Source: Candidatus Hydrogenedentota bacterium (lineage in GTDB: Bacteria > Hydrogenedentota > Hydrogenedentia > Hydrogenedentales > JAGMZX01). Taken from it: a DNA stretch of 57,543 nucleotides. The stretch is taken from the NCBI GenBank assembly GCA_018005585.1, contig JAGMZX010000008.1, forward strand, positions 15,361-72,903, in the 5' to 3' direction. Below, piece by piece: positions 34,156 to 42,514 of this stretch (position 1 is its first letter; each line of letters starts with the position of its first letter). A program made the translations under genes and the position numbers. Below the pieces are notes generated by a model. It did not search any database. It saw only the letters and a list, made by a program, of their open reading frames with translations, and was not told the origin of the DNA.

Positions 34156-35961
34156 TCAAATCAGCTTTTCGAGTTCCTCCACGCATTCGCGGAAGTGCGT
34201 CATGGCCGCGGCGACGGCATCGGGTTTTTCGAGGTCGACGCCCGCGGCGCGCAACTGGTCGAGCGGATAGGCCGAGCCGCCGCTCGCCAGAAATTCGAGA
34301 TAGCGGTCGCGTTCCCGCGCGCCGCCGTGCAGCACGGCGCGGGACAGCGCGATGGCGGCGGACAGGCCGGTGGCGTACTTGTATACGTAGAATCCGCTGT
34401 AGAAATGGGGAATGCGCAACCCCTCCAATTCCAGCGCGGGATCGAGCGCGAAATCAGGGCCGAAATACGCCCGCAATAGCTTGCCATATTCCTCGCGCAG
34501 GCGCTCGACGGTCAGCGGCTCGCCGGCCTCGGCGGCAGCGTGCAGTATCTTCTCATATTCCGCGAACATGGTCTGGCGCACAATGGTGCCGCGCAACTCG
34601 TCGATCTCGCGGCTGACCAGCCGCGCACGCATCTTCCGGTCCCGCGCCTTTTCAAGAAGATGATGACTGAGCAATTGCTCATTGAAGGTCGAGGCAACTT
34701 CGGCGACGAAGATGCTGTAATGCGAATCCTGATACGGCTGCCGTTTCCGGCTGTAGTACGAGTGCATCGAGTGCCCCGCTTCGTGCGCGAGCGTGAACAT
34801 GCTGTCCAGCACGTCTTCCTTGTAGTTCATCATGATGTACGGTGGTGAATCGTAGGTCCCGTACGAGAACGCACCGCTGCGCTTGTTGCGGTTCTCGTAG
34901 CGGTCTACCCAGCGCCCCGTCAACAGACCTTCTCGGAGCGTCTTGAGATAGTCCGGCCCGAGCGGCCCGAGTGCGGCGCAGATATGGTCCACCGCGACTG
35001 CGTACGAAATGCGCGTCTTGCCCGCCCTTACGAGCGGCGCGTAGGTGTCGTACATGTGTATGTCCGGCAGCCGGAACACGCGGCGGCGCAGTTCGAGATA
35101 GCGGTACAACGTCTCGAGGTTCGCGCGCACCGCCGCAATCAGGCTCTCATACACGGCAGCAGGCACCTTGTCGTCGAAGAGCGCGGCCTCCAGCGCGGAG
35201 GGATAGTTCCGCACGCGCGCGTGGTAGACGTCCTGCAATACCGAACCGCTCAAGGTTGCCGCGAGCGTGTTCTTGTGCGCGTCATACTGGGCGTAGAACA
35301 GGTCAAACGCCCTCTTGCGGACCGGCCGTTTCGGCGATTCGAGCAGGCTGCGGAATGTCCCCTGCGTCAGCTCCACGCGCACGCCCTTTTCGTTCGTTAC
35401 GAAGCCGAACTTGAGGTCCGCGTCGTTCAGCTGGCCAAAGACCTTGCCGGGCGTGCCCGCCACTTCGCCCTGCATAGCCAGTACGCGCTCTTCCTTCTCC
35501 GAAAGAATGTGCGGCCGGTAGCGCAGCAGTCTCTCCAACTGGAACCGGAAAGGTTTCAGTACGGGGCTCTTGAGAAACACCTCCATCTTCTTCTTCGGGA
35601 TGGCCCGGATTTCCGGCGCGATGAAGCTGGCCGCCTCCCCCGCTTTCGTGGCCAGGTACGTGTACCGCGCGAGCATGCCCTGATACCGGTCGACGGTAAC
35701 GTCCTCGGTCGACTTCAGGTACGCGTAGACGCCAAGGTTCTCCGCAAGCCGGTTAAACGCCACTTCGAATTCGCAGCAATCGCGCAGCATCTTCGCCGAG
35801 CGGCCCAGTCTGCCGCGGAACTTTGCGAACGCGGGCACCATATCCGCGAGCCGTTCATAACCCTTTCCCCATGCCGCGTCCGACCGGAAAAGCCTCGTCA
35901 GGTCCCACGTGTCCTCCAGGTGCAACTCTTTGCGCTCGGGAATGCGTTTCGTCTTGGCCAT
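34156..35961 (-). CDS. pepF: Oligoendopeptidase F (M3 family)
   Basis: A 601-residue cytoplasmic metallopeptidase that cleaves oligopeptides. The zinc motif HEAGH is at 393-397 in LAHEAGHSMHSYYS, and the third ligand Glu421 is in IFVAEVASTFNE. The family's AFSYGTYDSPPYIMMNY and the C-terminal FYSGFYVYKYATG with GGSAYPLDQLRAAGVDL blocks are present, and the length is normal. ATG at 35961 (GGAAGGA upstream) is chosen over 36021. Its upstream neighbour is a glycosyltransferase gene on the same strand, 84 bases away; the relation is probably accidental. Confidence 0.94.
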   Translation of the reverse strand: MAKTKRIPERKELHLEDTWDLTRLFRSDAAWGKGYERLADMVPAFAKFRGRLGRSAKMLRDCCEFEVAFNRLAENLGVYAYLKSTEDVTVDRYQGMLARYTYLATKAGEAASFIAPEIRAIPKKKMEVFLKSPVLKPFRFQLERLLRYRPHILSEKEERVLAMQGEVAGTPGKVFGQLNDADLKFGFVTNEKGVRVELTQGTFRSLLESPKRPVRKRAFDLFYAQYDAHKNTLAATLSGSVLQDVYHARVRNYPSALEAALFDDKVPAAVYESLIAAVRANLETLYRYLELRRRVFRLPDIHMYDTYAPLVRAGKTRISYAVAVDHICAALGPLGPDYLKTLREGLLTGRWVDRYENRNKRSGAFSYGTYDSPPYIMMNYKEDVLDSMFTLAHEAGHSMHSYYSRKRQPYQDSHYSIFVAEVASTFNEQLLSHHLLEKARDRKMRARLVSREIDELRGTIVRQTMFAEYEKILHAAAEAGEPLTVERLREEYGKLLRAYFGPDFALDPALELEGLRIPHFYSGFYVYKYATGLSAAIALSRAVLHGGARERDRYLEFLASGGSAYPLDQLRAAGVDLEKPDAVAAAMTHFRECVEELEKLI

Positions 35962-36045
35962 GCAGCGGGTATCCTTCCGTTGTTGCGGGAGAATTGTAAC
36001 GAACGCGCGCCATTCATGCACGCGGCGCGTTACGCGCCGCGAATA

Positions 36046-37275
36046 CTATGCCCGCGCGCGGAGCAGGTCCACGAACGGGCCGTAGACGGCCTCGGGGCTG
36101 TACCGGGCCTTTGCGAAAGCGCGTGCGCGCGCTTCGAGTTCGCGCCGCGCTGCCGAATCCGTCAACATGCGGATAAGCGGCGCAGCCATGCCATTCGCCG
36201 TTTCGGCGCAGAGCACCGGCAATTCCTCCGGCGCGCCAAGACCCTGCAGGCCCGCCGGGGTGCAGACGAGACAGCGGCCGTGCGTCAGCGCCTCGACGGA
36301 TTTGATCTTCAACCCCGTGCCGTAGGGTACGGGATTGATCACCGCGGCCGCGCGCGCATACAGCGGCGCAATATCCGCGACGACACCTTCGACGCGCACG
36401 CCTCGCGTCCCTCGCGGCACGGCCTCGCCCACCCGCCCGGCGACCACCAGCCTCGCATCGGGAACCGCCTCGATCACATGCGGCCACGCTTGCTCCAGGA
36501 AGGCGAGCAGGCCGCGCACGTTGGGGTCGTACAGATTGCCCACGCATAATACCTCGCGCGACGCGTCCGGGCTTGGCGCGTATTCCGGCATGGCCTGCGC
36601 GTGCTGCACGAGCAACACGGAGACCCCGGGACACATCGCCCGCAGTTCGTCCGCTTCTTCTGCCTGAATGGCAAGAAGGAGGTCCGCGCGCCGCAGTTCG
36701 CGCGCTTCCTCCTCGCGCCCACATGCGATATGCGACAGGTCGCCGCCCGCCGCACGCGCCACCGCCGAGCGCTTGTGCTGCACGTCGATCGTGTCGAGCA
36801 CGCGCAAAACCCCCGGCGGCGCGTGGTCCAAGGCGCGCGCCAATCCGGCGTATACGGCGATCACGGCCAATGGCGGCTCGGCATACGCCGCCTGTCCCGT
36901 CAGGAGTTCGAGGCTGGGCCGCCGGTTCTCTTCAAGCCATGTCGCGAGACGCGACCCGGGCGGCGCCACGCCGGACCAGAGCCGGCGCGACGCAGCGTCG
37001 CGCAGACGCTCCATGCGGCGGCGGACGCGCGTGCGAAGGGAGACCGCGGCCATGCCGTTGTCTGCCACGCCTTGCGGCGGCTGCCAGAGCCGGTCCACGC
37101 GCCGCGCGATCGCGGCGTCGTACTCGCCGTGATTGCCCGTAATGAGGTCAACGCGCAAACCTCGGCTGCGCAGGAAATCGATCAGCGCCCACACGCGCGC
37201 CGCGCCGCCGCCCCGGACCGGCATCAGCCCGCCAGGATGCACAATCAGCACCGTGGGGGAACCCGCGGCGCTCAT
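36046..37275 (-). CDS. Family 4-type glycosyltransferase
   Basis: A 409-residue GT-B enzyme. The N-terminal Rossmann domain starts with TVLIVHPGGLMPVRGGGAARV, a nucleotide-sugar enzyme hallmark. The second domain has EVLCVGNLYDPNVRGLLAFL, VVAGRVGEAVPRG, and the donor-binding loop GTGLKIKSVEALTHGRCLV, where the E of SVEAL is the conserved acid. It transfers an unknown sugar. ATG at 37275 overlaps the preceding tandem glycosyltransferase stop (ATGA), so the genes are coupled. Together with the DUF115 gene it forms a three-gene operon (40557 to 36046) for making a surface or flagellar glycan. Confidence 0.85.
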   Translation of the reverse strand: MSAAGSPTVLIVHPGGLMPVRGGGAARVWALIDFLRSRGLRVDLITGNHGEYDAAIARRVDRLWQPPQGVADNGMAAVSLRTRVRRRMERLRDAASRRLWSGVAPPGSRLATWLEENRRPSLELLTGQAAYAEPPLAVIAVYAGLARALDHAPPGVLRVLDTIDVQHKRSAVARAAGGDLSHIACGREEEARELRRADLLLAIQAEEADELRAMCPGVSVLLVQHAQAMPEYAPSPDASREVLCVGNLYDPNVRGLLAFLEQAWPHVIEAVPDARLVVAGRVGEAVPRGTRGVRVEGVVADIAPLYARAAAVINPVPYGTGLKIKSVEALTHGRCLVCTPAGLQGLGAPEELPVLCAETANGMAAPLIRMLTDSAARRELEARARAFAKARYSPEAVYGPFVDLLRARA

Positions 37276-39671
37276 GATTGACGCTCCCGCGCTTCTTCGA
37301 TCAACGCGAAGGTCATCTCGATCATGGCGGCTTCCGTGAAGGCCTGCACCCGTTCGCGCGCAGCCGCGGCCATCTCCTGCATGGCCCCGGGGCGGCGCAA
37401 CGCGTCGATTACGGCGTCGCGCAGGCTCGCGATGTCGTCCACGGCGCACAGCAGGCCGTGCCGTTCGTGCTCGATGATCTCGGGAATGCCGCTGGCGCGC
37501 GTCGCGACAATCGGCAGGCCTGCGGCCATCGACTCCAGCAGCGAAAACGGCTGGCCCTCATGGCGCGAGGGATGCACAAAGAGATCACAAGCGGCGAGCA
37601 GGTCCGGGATGTCGCCGCGCACGCCCAGGAAGCGCACATACTCCTCGACGCGATAGGCCGCGGCCATTTCCCGGAGCCGCTTCTCCCACGGGCCATCTCC
37701 GGCCCAGATGAAGCGCACATCCGGGAACGTCGCGGCAATATGCGCAACCGCGGGAATCAGCACATCGTAACCTTTCTGCCCCGCAAGACGGCCCACGGTC
37801 AGCAGCAGTCGCGTTTCCGCCGGAAAGCCGAGTTCCTCGCGCACGCGCTGGCGCGCCTTCGCGCGCTCGGCTTCCGCGTGCTTGAAACGATCCAGGTTCA
37901 CGCCGTTCGGCACGACATGAATGCCCGACGCCCCGACGCCGAACAGCCGGCACAAAAGGTCGCGGTTGTGCTCCGATACGGCGACGCAGCGCAGCCTGCG
38001 GCGCAGTAGCATCCGGTACAGACTCCGCCGCAACGGGCCGTAAACGATGTCGTCGCGGACCAGTTGGTAGACGGCCACCACGGGTGTTTTCGTGACCGCG
38101 CAGGCGAGCAGCGGCCCGAAACCGAACTGCGCGCCGGGCAGTTCGAGCAGGACCGCGCCAGGCTTGAAGCGCCGCAGATAGCGCAGCGTGCGTGTGATGC
38201 GCTTGCGCGGTTTTGCTTGGCCGCGCTTGTTGCCCAGTTCGCAGATTTCAAGCGGGTGATAGTGCGCGCCGAGCGAGCGGAAATCACGCACGAGCGAATC
38301 GGTTGTGTGCCGGTAAGGGAAGCCCGCGGTCACCTCCCAACCCCGTGCGCGCGCAGCACGGGCAATGGTAAGCGTGTAGTCCTCCGCGCCGCCTCGGACC
38401 GGCGACGGAAATGCAATCAGCAGGCGCTTTGCGTCAGCCGGAGCCGCGGGGGAAGAGATTCCCGGGCGTGGTTCGGTAGCATGAGCAAGATGCCTGTCCT
38501 CCTCCCGGCACGGAACTCCCGCCGGTGCAAGAGTCTGAGCCGTGTCCTCACGGAAGAGCCCGATGCCCTCGAACGGCCGCGACGGCTCGAGCGGACGGTC
38601 CGCGGGCCGGCGCGGCCCGGGCATGGCCAGCGCACGGTCCAGCACTTCCGAAAAACGCGCGACGTAACTCTCCATGGAATAAAGACGCGCGGTCTCGTGC
38701 GCGGCGCGGCCCATCACCGCGATGCGTTCCGGCTGCTGCGCCAGCGCGGCAATCACGTCGGCCATGACGTCCATCTCACCGATGGGCACGAGCATCCCGT
38801 TCGCGTTCTCCTCGATGACGCCCGCGACACCGCTTTCCGTGCGCGTGATGACCGGGACCGTGCCGCAAGCCATGGATTCAAGCATGCTGTTGCTCGTGCC
38901 CTCGAAATCGGAGGTCTGAATGAAGATGTCGTGTTCCGCCCAGACCCGCGGCATCGCCTCGGGCGGAACGCGGTCGAGCAGGCGCACGCGCCCGCCGTGC
39001 GGGACCTGCTCCAGCGCCGTTCGCAGTTCCGCAAGCTGCCTGCCCGCGCCGATGATGTCGAAAACGAAATCAACGCGCCGTTCCAGGAGTTTTTCGGCGA
39101 GAGGCACAAAATCCATCACGCGTTTCTGCTGCTGCACGATGCGGCCGCCGTACACGAGGCGGATGGGGCGCGCGGACCACACGCGCTCGAGGCGTTCCGG
39201 GACCCACACGCCCGTGGGCAGCACCGTGATGTCGCCCGCACGGTGCGGCAGCCGCTCACCGAGGCGCCGGCCGCACTCGGGGCTCACCGCGACGAACTGC
39301 GCAATGACGGGGTCAAACCACGCCAGGGGCGCATAGTATTCTTCCTCGCTATCGGCGCGGCAGAAGCCGATGGTCCGCAATTCCGCGCCGGTTTCCGCGA
39401 GTTCAGCGGCGATCGGGAAGATATCCCAGACGAAATTCGGCACGACGACAGCCGGGGCGCGGTCCGCGCATACCGCGCGCACCGCGGCGTCCGAAGGCGC
39501 GGCGACGTCAAAGCGCCCGATGTTGTTGCCGGTGACGCGGCAGTTCACAAGCAGGATTTCGTAACGGGGATGCACGGCAAAGGCATCGCGCAAACGGAAC
39601 CCCCACGAGACGACGCCCGACGCGAAATCGCCGAGGGCAATCAATACGGGGATGCGCCGTTGCGCGTTCAT
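37272..39671 (-). CDS. Tandem glycosyltransferase (two GT4 modules)
   Basis: A 799-residue fusion of two GT-B glycosyltransferases. Module one, about residues 8-365, has RIPVLIALGDFASGVVSWG, the central LVYGGRIVQQQKR and the donor motif FEGTSNSMLESMACGTVPV (E-x7-E). A Pro-rich linker of about 60 residues follows. Module two, about 420-799, begins RLLIAFPSPVRGGAEDYTL and has VPNGVNLDRF, LTVGRLAGQKGYDVLI and HEGQPFSLLESMAAGLPIV (E-x7-E). Both modules keep the catalytic patterns, so it can probably add two sugars in order. ATG at 39671 lies four bases after the stop of the DUF115 gene and has a weak ribosome binding site, implying re-initiation. Confidence 0.88.
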   Translation of the reverse strand: MNAQRRIPVLIALGDFASGVVSWGFRLRDAFAVHPRYEILLVNCRVTGNNIGRFDVAAPSDAAVRAVCADRAPAVVVPNFVWDIFPIAAELAETGAELRTIGFCRADSEEEYYAPLAWFDPVIAQFVAVSPECGRRLGERLPHRAGDITVLPTGVWVPERLERVWSARPIRLVYGGRIVQQQKRVMDFVPLAEKLLERRVDFVFDIIGAGRQLAELRTALEQVPHGGRVRLLDRVPPEAMPRVWAEHDIFIQTSDFEGTSNSMLESMACGTVPVITRTESGVAGVIEENANGMLVPIGEMDVMADVIAALAQQPERIAVMGRAAHETARLYSMESYVARFSEVLDRALAMPGPRRPADRPLEPSRPFEGIGLFREDTAQTLAPAGVPCREEDRHLAHATEPRPGISSPAAPADAKRLLIAFPSPVRGGAEDYTLTIARAARARGWEVTAGFPYRHTTDSLVRDFRSLGAHYHPLEICELGNKRGQAKPRKRITRTLRYLRRFKPGAVLLELPGAQFGFGPLLACAVTKTPVVAVYQLVRDDIVYGPLRRSLYRMLLRRRLRCVAVSEHNRDLLCRLFGVGASGIHVVPNGVNLDRFKHAEAERAKARQRVREELGFPAETRLLLTVGRLAGQKGYDVLIPAVAHIAATFPDVRFIWAGDGPWEKRLREMAAAYRVEEYVRFLGVRGDIPDLLAACDLFVHPSRHEGQPFSLLESMAAGLPIVATRASGIPEIIEHERHGLLCAVDDIASLRDAVIDALRRPGAMQEMAAAARERVQAFTEAAMIEMTFALIEEARERQS

Positions 39672-39675
39672 CGCG

Positions 39676-40557
39676 TCACGCCGGGAACAGCGCTGCGTAA
39701 TCGCATCGCTCGAAGACGTCGAGAGCGGTGTGGGCGCTCGCATTGTAAACACGGCGGCCCGCGCGCACGAACGTGTCGCGGGCGAGGGCGTAGGCCTGTT
39801 CCTGGCGCTCGACGTCCGGCACCCCGATCTGGTCGCCGACTTTGTAGTACTGGTGGCTGAAATGCAGGCCGCGGATCAGGTCGATGTTCTCTTCCGTGAT
39901 CGTGATCTTGCCCGGCGGGAAGCGCTTCGGCAGATCGCCGTAGTCGTGGTCGAGCCCGATGACGTAGACCGGGTCGCAGCCGAGATGATAGGCGAGTTGC
40001 AGCATGATGTGCGTAACCGTCGAGCCGAGATGCACGATCCCGGCGAAATCGGTCGAGAACTGAGGATATAGTTCGGTCCAGTAATACTTGCCGCCGCGAT
40101 AACGGGGCGCGTGGAAGAAGATCGTGTCCTGATCGGCGCGGAAGCAGTAGGCGTTGTAGATTGCGGCGAGCTTTTTCGGCCCTTTTACCGCCGCGATGTC
40201 CTTGCGGCGCAGCTCGATCTGCTCGATGTCCTCGAAGACGAGATACGTGGTCGTAAATCCCCACTCTGGGTAGAGCTGATAAATGCCGTTGCAGCCGATG
40301 GTGATTTCCTTGCGCAATTTCGAGAGGTCCAGCTGCTTGAGGCTCGGACCGTTCGCCAGCACGAAACAGCGCTTGCCCTTGTACCGGTCGCGCATGACGG
40401 CCAGCCGCTGCTGATAGCCTGGGACCATCGCCAGTTTGGGCCGCCAGCCGCCCCATGTGACGCCGATGCGGTCATAGAACCGGCGGCGCGCCCTGAGCAG
40501 GCGCCAATAGCCTACCGGCTTTTCCCACCAGGGGATTTGTGGAGTCCAGGCAATCAT
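39676..40557 (-). CDS. MptE-like/DUF115 protein
   Basis: A 293-residue soluble protein. The pattern GKRCFVLANGPSLKQLDLSKL followed by ITIGCNGIY and TYLVFEDIEQI is that of the DUF115/MptE-like fold, named after the archaeal 6-hydroxymethylpterin diphosphokinase and also found in bacterial Maf motility accessory factors and sugar-transfer loci. A later segment VYVIGLDHDYGD carries conserved acidic residues. Because two glycosyltransferase genes follow on the same transcript, a role in glycan or nonulosonate transfer is more likely than folate metabolism. It is the first gene of the operon; four palindromes lie in its upstream gap. Confidence 0.78.
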   Translation of the reverse strand: MIAWTPQIPWWEKPVGYWRLLRARRRFYDRIGVTWGGWRPKLAMVPGYQQRLAVMRDRYKGKRCFVLANGPSLKQLDLSKLRKEITIGCNGIYQLYPEWGFTTTYLVFEDIEQIELRRKDIAAVKGPKKLAAIYNAYCFRADQDTIFFHAPRYRGGKYYWTELYPQFSTDFAGIVHLGSTVTHIMLQLAYHLGCDPVYVIGLDHDYGDLPKRFPPGKITITEENIDLIRGLHFSHQYYKVGDQIGVPDVERQEQAYALARDTFVRAGRRVYNASAHTALDVFERCDYAALFPA

Positions 40558-40649
40558 CCAGCGCGTATCACCACGATCGTCTCACGCCCCGCAATCTCCT
40601 GAAGATAATGCCACACGGTCCCGCGGCCGGACAAGACCGCTTGGGACTG

Positions 40650-40753
40650 CGAGAGCTTGCTCTCGTCTTCACCGCGCGCGGCTTGCCGCACGCCCGTCTT
40701 CTTCCGGGCGGCAAGCTGCCCGGAACAGGAGCGGGAGCAAGCTCCCCCGCTCC
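40650..40753. repeat. Cluster of four TT/AA-centred palindromes
   Basis: Four hairpins within 104 bases, all with a GC-TT-GC or GC-AA-GC centre: CGAGAGC-TT-GCTCTCG (40650-40665), GCGGC-TT-GCCGC (40678-40689), TTCCGGGCGGC-AA-GCTGCCCGGAA (40702-40725) and GGAGCGGGAGC-AA-GCTCCCCCGCTCC (40728-40753, two-base bulge). Three share the heptamer AGCTTGC or its complement; the second has only the central GCTTGC. They lie between the GH28 stop and the DUF115 start. No T-tract follows. Confidence 0.7.
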
Positions 40754-40762
40754 AAAGGGACA

Positions 40763-42154
40763 TCATTTCCGCGTGGGCCCGCCCATCACGGGTTCCGCGG
40801 ATGTGCCGTTGCCGGTCAAGTGCGATACGTGCAGGTCCGCAACGTCGTCGCAGACAAATGCCGGCCGCGCGTCGGGCGTCATGGTGGTCACCGCAATATC
40901 GTTGAATGCCAAGCCGCGCGCGTGGCGGCAGTAGAAACCGTAGGCAGGCAGCACCCCGAACATCTTGTATTCGGGATATTCCGCTTCCTGTTTGGGCGGC
41001 ACGCGCGCGGCGTCTTCCGCCGTGCCGCCACCCGCGAAATCGAGGCGCACGTCGCTGATGCTGACGTTCTCGACGGGATGGCCCGGCAGACCCGCGATGG
41101 CGCAGCCGGTCTGGTCCGCGCCGGTCGCGCGGATGTGGCTGATGCTCACGTTGCGCAGCGCGCCGACGCCGGGTTTCTCGCCGCCGTCGATGAAGGGCCG
41201 CGCCCGGTTGCCGAGCCGGATGAAAATGGGGCAGCCGACGTTCTGCATGGCGAGATTGGACACGACCACGCCGTCCATGACGCCGCCGTCCACGATCTCG
41301 AGGGCCAAGCCCGAGAGGCGCGTGTCGTATATCGCGCAATTGCTAATCGCGATGTTCTGGAAGCCGCCGTTGGATTCCGTGCCCATCTTGAGCGCGTTGC
41401 AGGCCGTGCTCAGCACGCAGTTCGTCACCACGACATTGCGGCAGGGCTGCGCGGACGTGCTCTTCAGCACGATCGCGTCGTCGCCGCTGCTGATGTCGCA
41501 GTTGCTGATGACCACGTTCGCGCTGCTGTCGATGTCGAGACCGTCGTTGTTCTTGTTGCAGCGGCTGCGGATGACCACGCCGGAGACGCGCACGCCCTCG
41601 CAGGCCAGGAAGTGCACGGTCCACATGGCGCCGTCGCGCAGTCCAACGTCTTCGAGCGCCACGTCGCGGCAGGAGACAAACCGCAGCATGTAGGGCCGTT
41701 TCTTGTACTCGCCGGAAAACGCCGCGCCCTGCCCGTCGATCACGCCCCCGCCTGTGACGGCCACGCCTTCCTGATCCTCCGCGAAAAGCAGCGCGCGGTC
41801 CGTGTACCGGTCCGTGTAGGAGCGGTAGGCCACCGTGCGCGCGGGGTAGTCGTCGAGATTCGTGCTGCCAAGCAGCGTTACGCCGCTTTCGAGATGCAGC
41901 GTCACGCCGCTTTTCAAGAAGACCGTGCCGGTGAGGTAGCGCCCCGGCGGCACGCGCACCACGCCGCCACCCGCCGCCGCGCAGGCGTCGATTGCGGCCT
42001 GAATGGCGGGTGTATCGAGCGTCGCGCCGTCCGCGACGGCCCCGAAGGCGCGGACATCGTAGCCGCACGGCCCCGTTTCCGCCGCAAAGGCCGGCGACAC
42101 CGCCAGACAAAGGCAGATACCGAGTTTCAGCATCATTTTGTTGTGCATCGTCAT
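40763..42154 (-). CDS. Secreted GH28-type polygalacturonase-like protein
   Basis: A 463-residue right-handed beta-helix protein with a signal peptide (LGICLCLAVSPAFAAE). It opens with YDVRAFGAVADGATLDTPAI, the typical pectate-lyase-like start. The GH28 catalytic segment is NNDGLDIDSSANVVISNCDISSGDDAIVLKS, given here by its parts: NNDGLDID (first Asp), ISSGDDAIVLKS (the next two Asp). The usual HG motif is replaced by ALKMGTESNGG, as in several rhamnogalacturonase-like groups. It may hydrolyse galacturonan or a related polymer outside the cell. ATG at 42154 (GGGAAAGG upstream) starts the signal peptide; the 42181 frame is longer than needed. Confidence 0.85.
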   Translation of the reverse strand: MTMHNKMMLKLGICLCLAVSPAFAAETGPCGYDVRAFGAVADGATLDTPAIQAAIDACAAAGGGVVRVPPGRYLTGTVFLKSGVTLHLESGVTLLGSTNLDDYPARTVAYRSYTDRYTDRALLFAEDQEGVAVTGGGVIDGQGAAFSGEYKKRPYMLRFVSCRDVALEDVGLRDGAMWTVHFLACEGVRVSGVVIRSRCNKNNDGLDIDSSANVVISNCDISSGDDAIVLKSTSAQPCRNVVVTNCVLSTACNALKMGTESNGGFQNIAISNCAIYDTRLSGLALEIVDGGVMDGVVVSNLAMQNVGCPIFIRLGNRARPFIDGGEKPGVGALRNVSISHIRATGADQTGCAIAGLPGHPVENVSISDVRLDFAGGGTAEDAARVPPKQEAEYPEYKMFGVLPAYGFYCRHARGLAFNDIAVTTMTPDARPAFVCDDVADLHVSHLTGNGTSAEPVMGGPTRK

Positions 42155-42514
42155 GCCCTTTCCCGCTTTGCGGCCTACCATTCCAGTCTTTTCCGGCGCA
42201 TGTCAAGCGTAGTTCGCGCGCTATGCCGCCGCCAAGGGGCGTCGCTTTCGCCGGAGATGGCCCTGCGCATCGAGAAGGCGTTCGGGCCGAAGATGGACAC
42301 ACTGCTGCGCATGCAGACGGCCTACGATACCGCGAAGGCGCGCCACCGCGCGGATGAAATCAAGGTGAAGCGGTATATACCGGCCTCTGCCCGCGTTCGT
42401 GCGCATTCCGCGCGTTAGGCGGCAAGACGCCGCGCGCGGCCTTCTGTTCTTTCCCAGTGCAATGCACCTGCATAGGGGGATGGGTGTGAGGGGAGAACAG
42501 AAAGGGAACTGTGG
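42155..42514. other. Divergent intergenic region, 360 bp, with antitoxin remnant
   Basis: Between GH28 (minus) and the portal gene (plus). About half is occupied by a HigA-like remnant (42206-42418). The rest holds a small palindrome ATGCA-CC-TGCAT (42462-42473) and an AAAGGGA box before the portal start. No integrase attachment site was recognised. Confidence 0.5.
42206..42418 (+). pseudogene. Remnant of a HigA-family antitoxin (C-terminal part)
   Basis: The plus-strand frame ending at TAG 42416-42418 reads ASLSPEMALRIEKAFG, then LLRMQTAYDTAKARHRADE and IKVKRYIP. This is the conserved end of HigA/XRE-type addiction-module antitoxins, including their last helix and the terminal IKVxRYxP. The N-terminal half, with the first helices of the helix-turn-helix, is missing; the sequence before 42206 belongs to the GH28 promoter side and has no start codon with a ribosome binding site. 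No HigB toxin gene is nearby. It is best read as a decayed toxin-antitoxin system at the edge of the capsid cassette. Confidence 0.7.

Noticed and set aside
38064-39860. 598-residue plus-strand reading frame
   Set aside because: Antisense to the tandem glycosyltransferase; no motif and shadow composition.
40820-42418. 532-residue plus-strand reading frame across GH28
   Set aside because: Only its last 70 residues resemble a protein family (HigA); the rest is antisense shadow of GH28.
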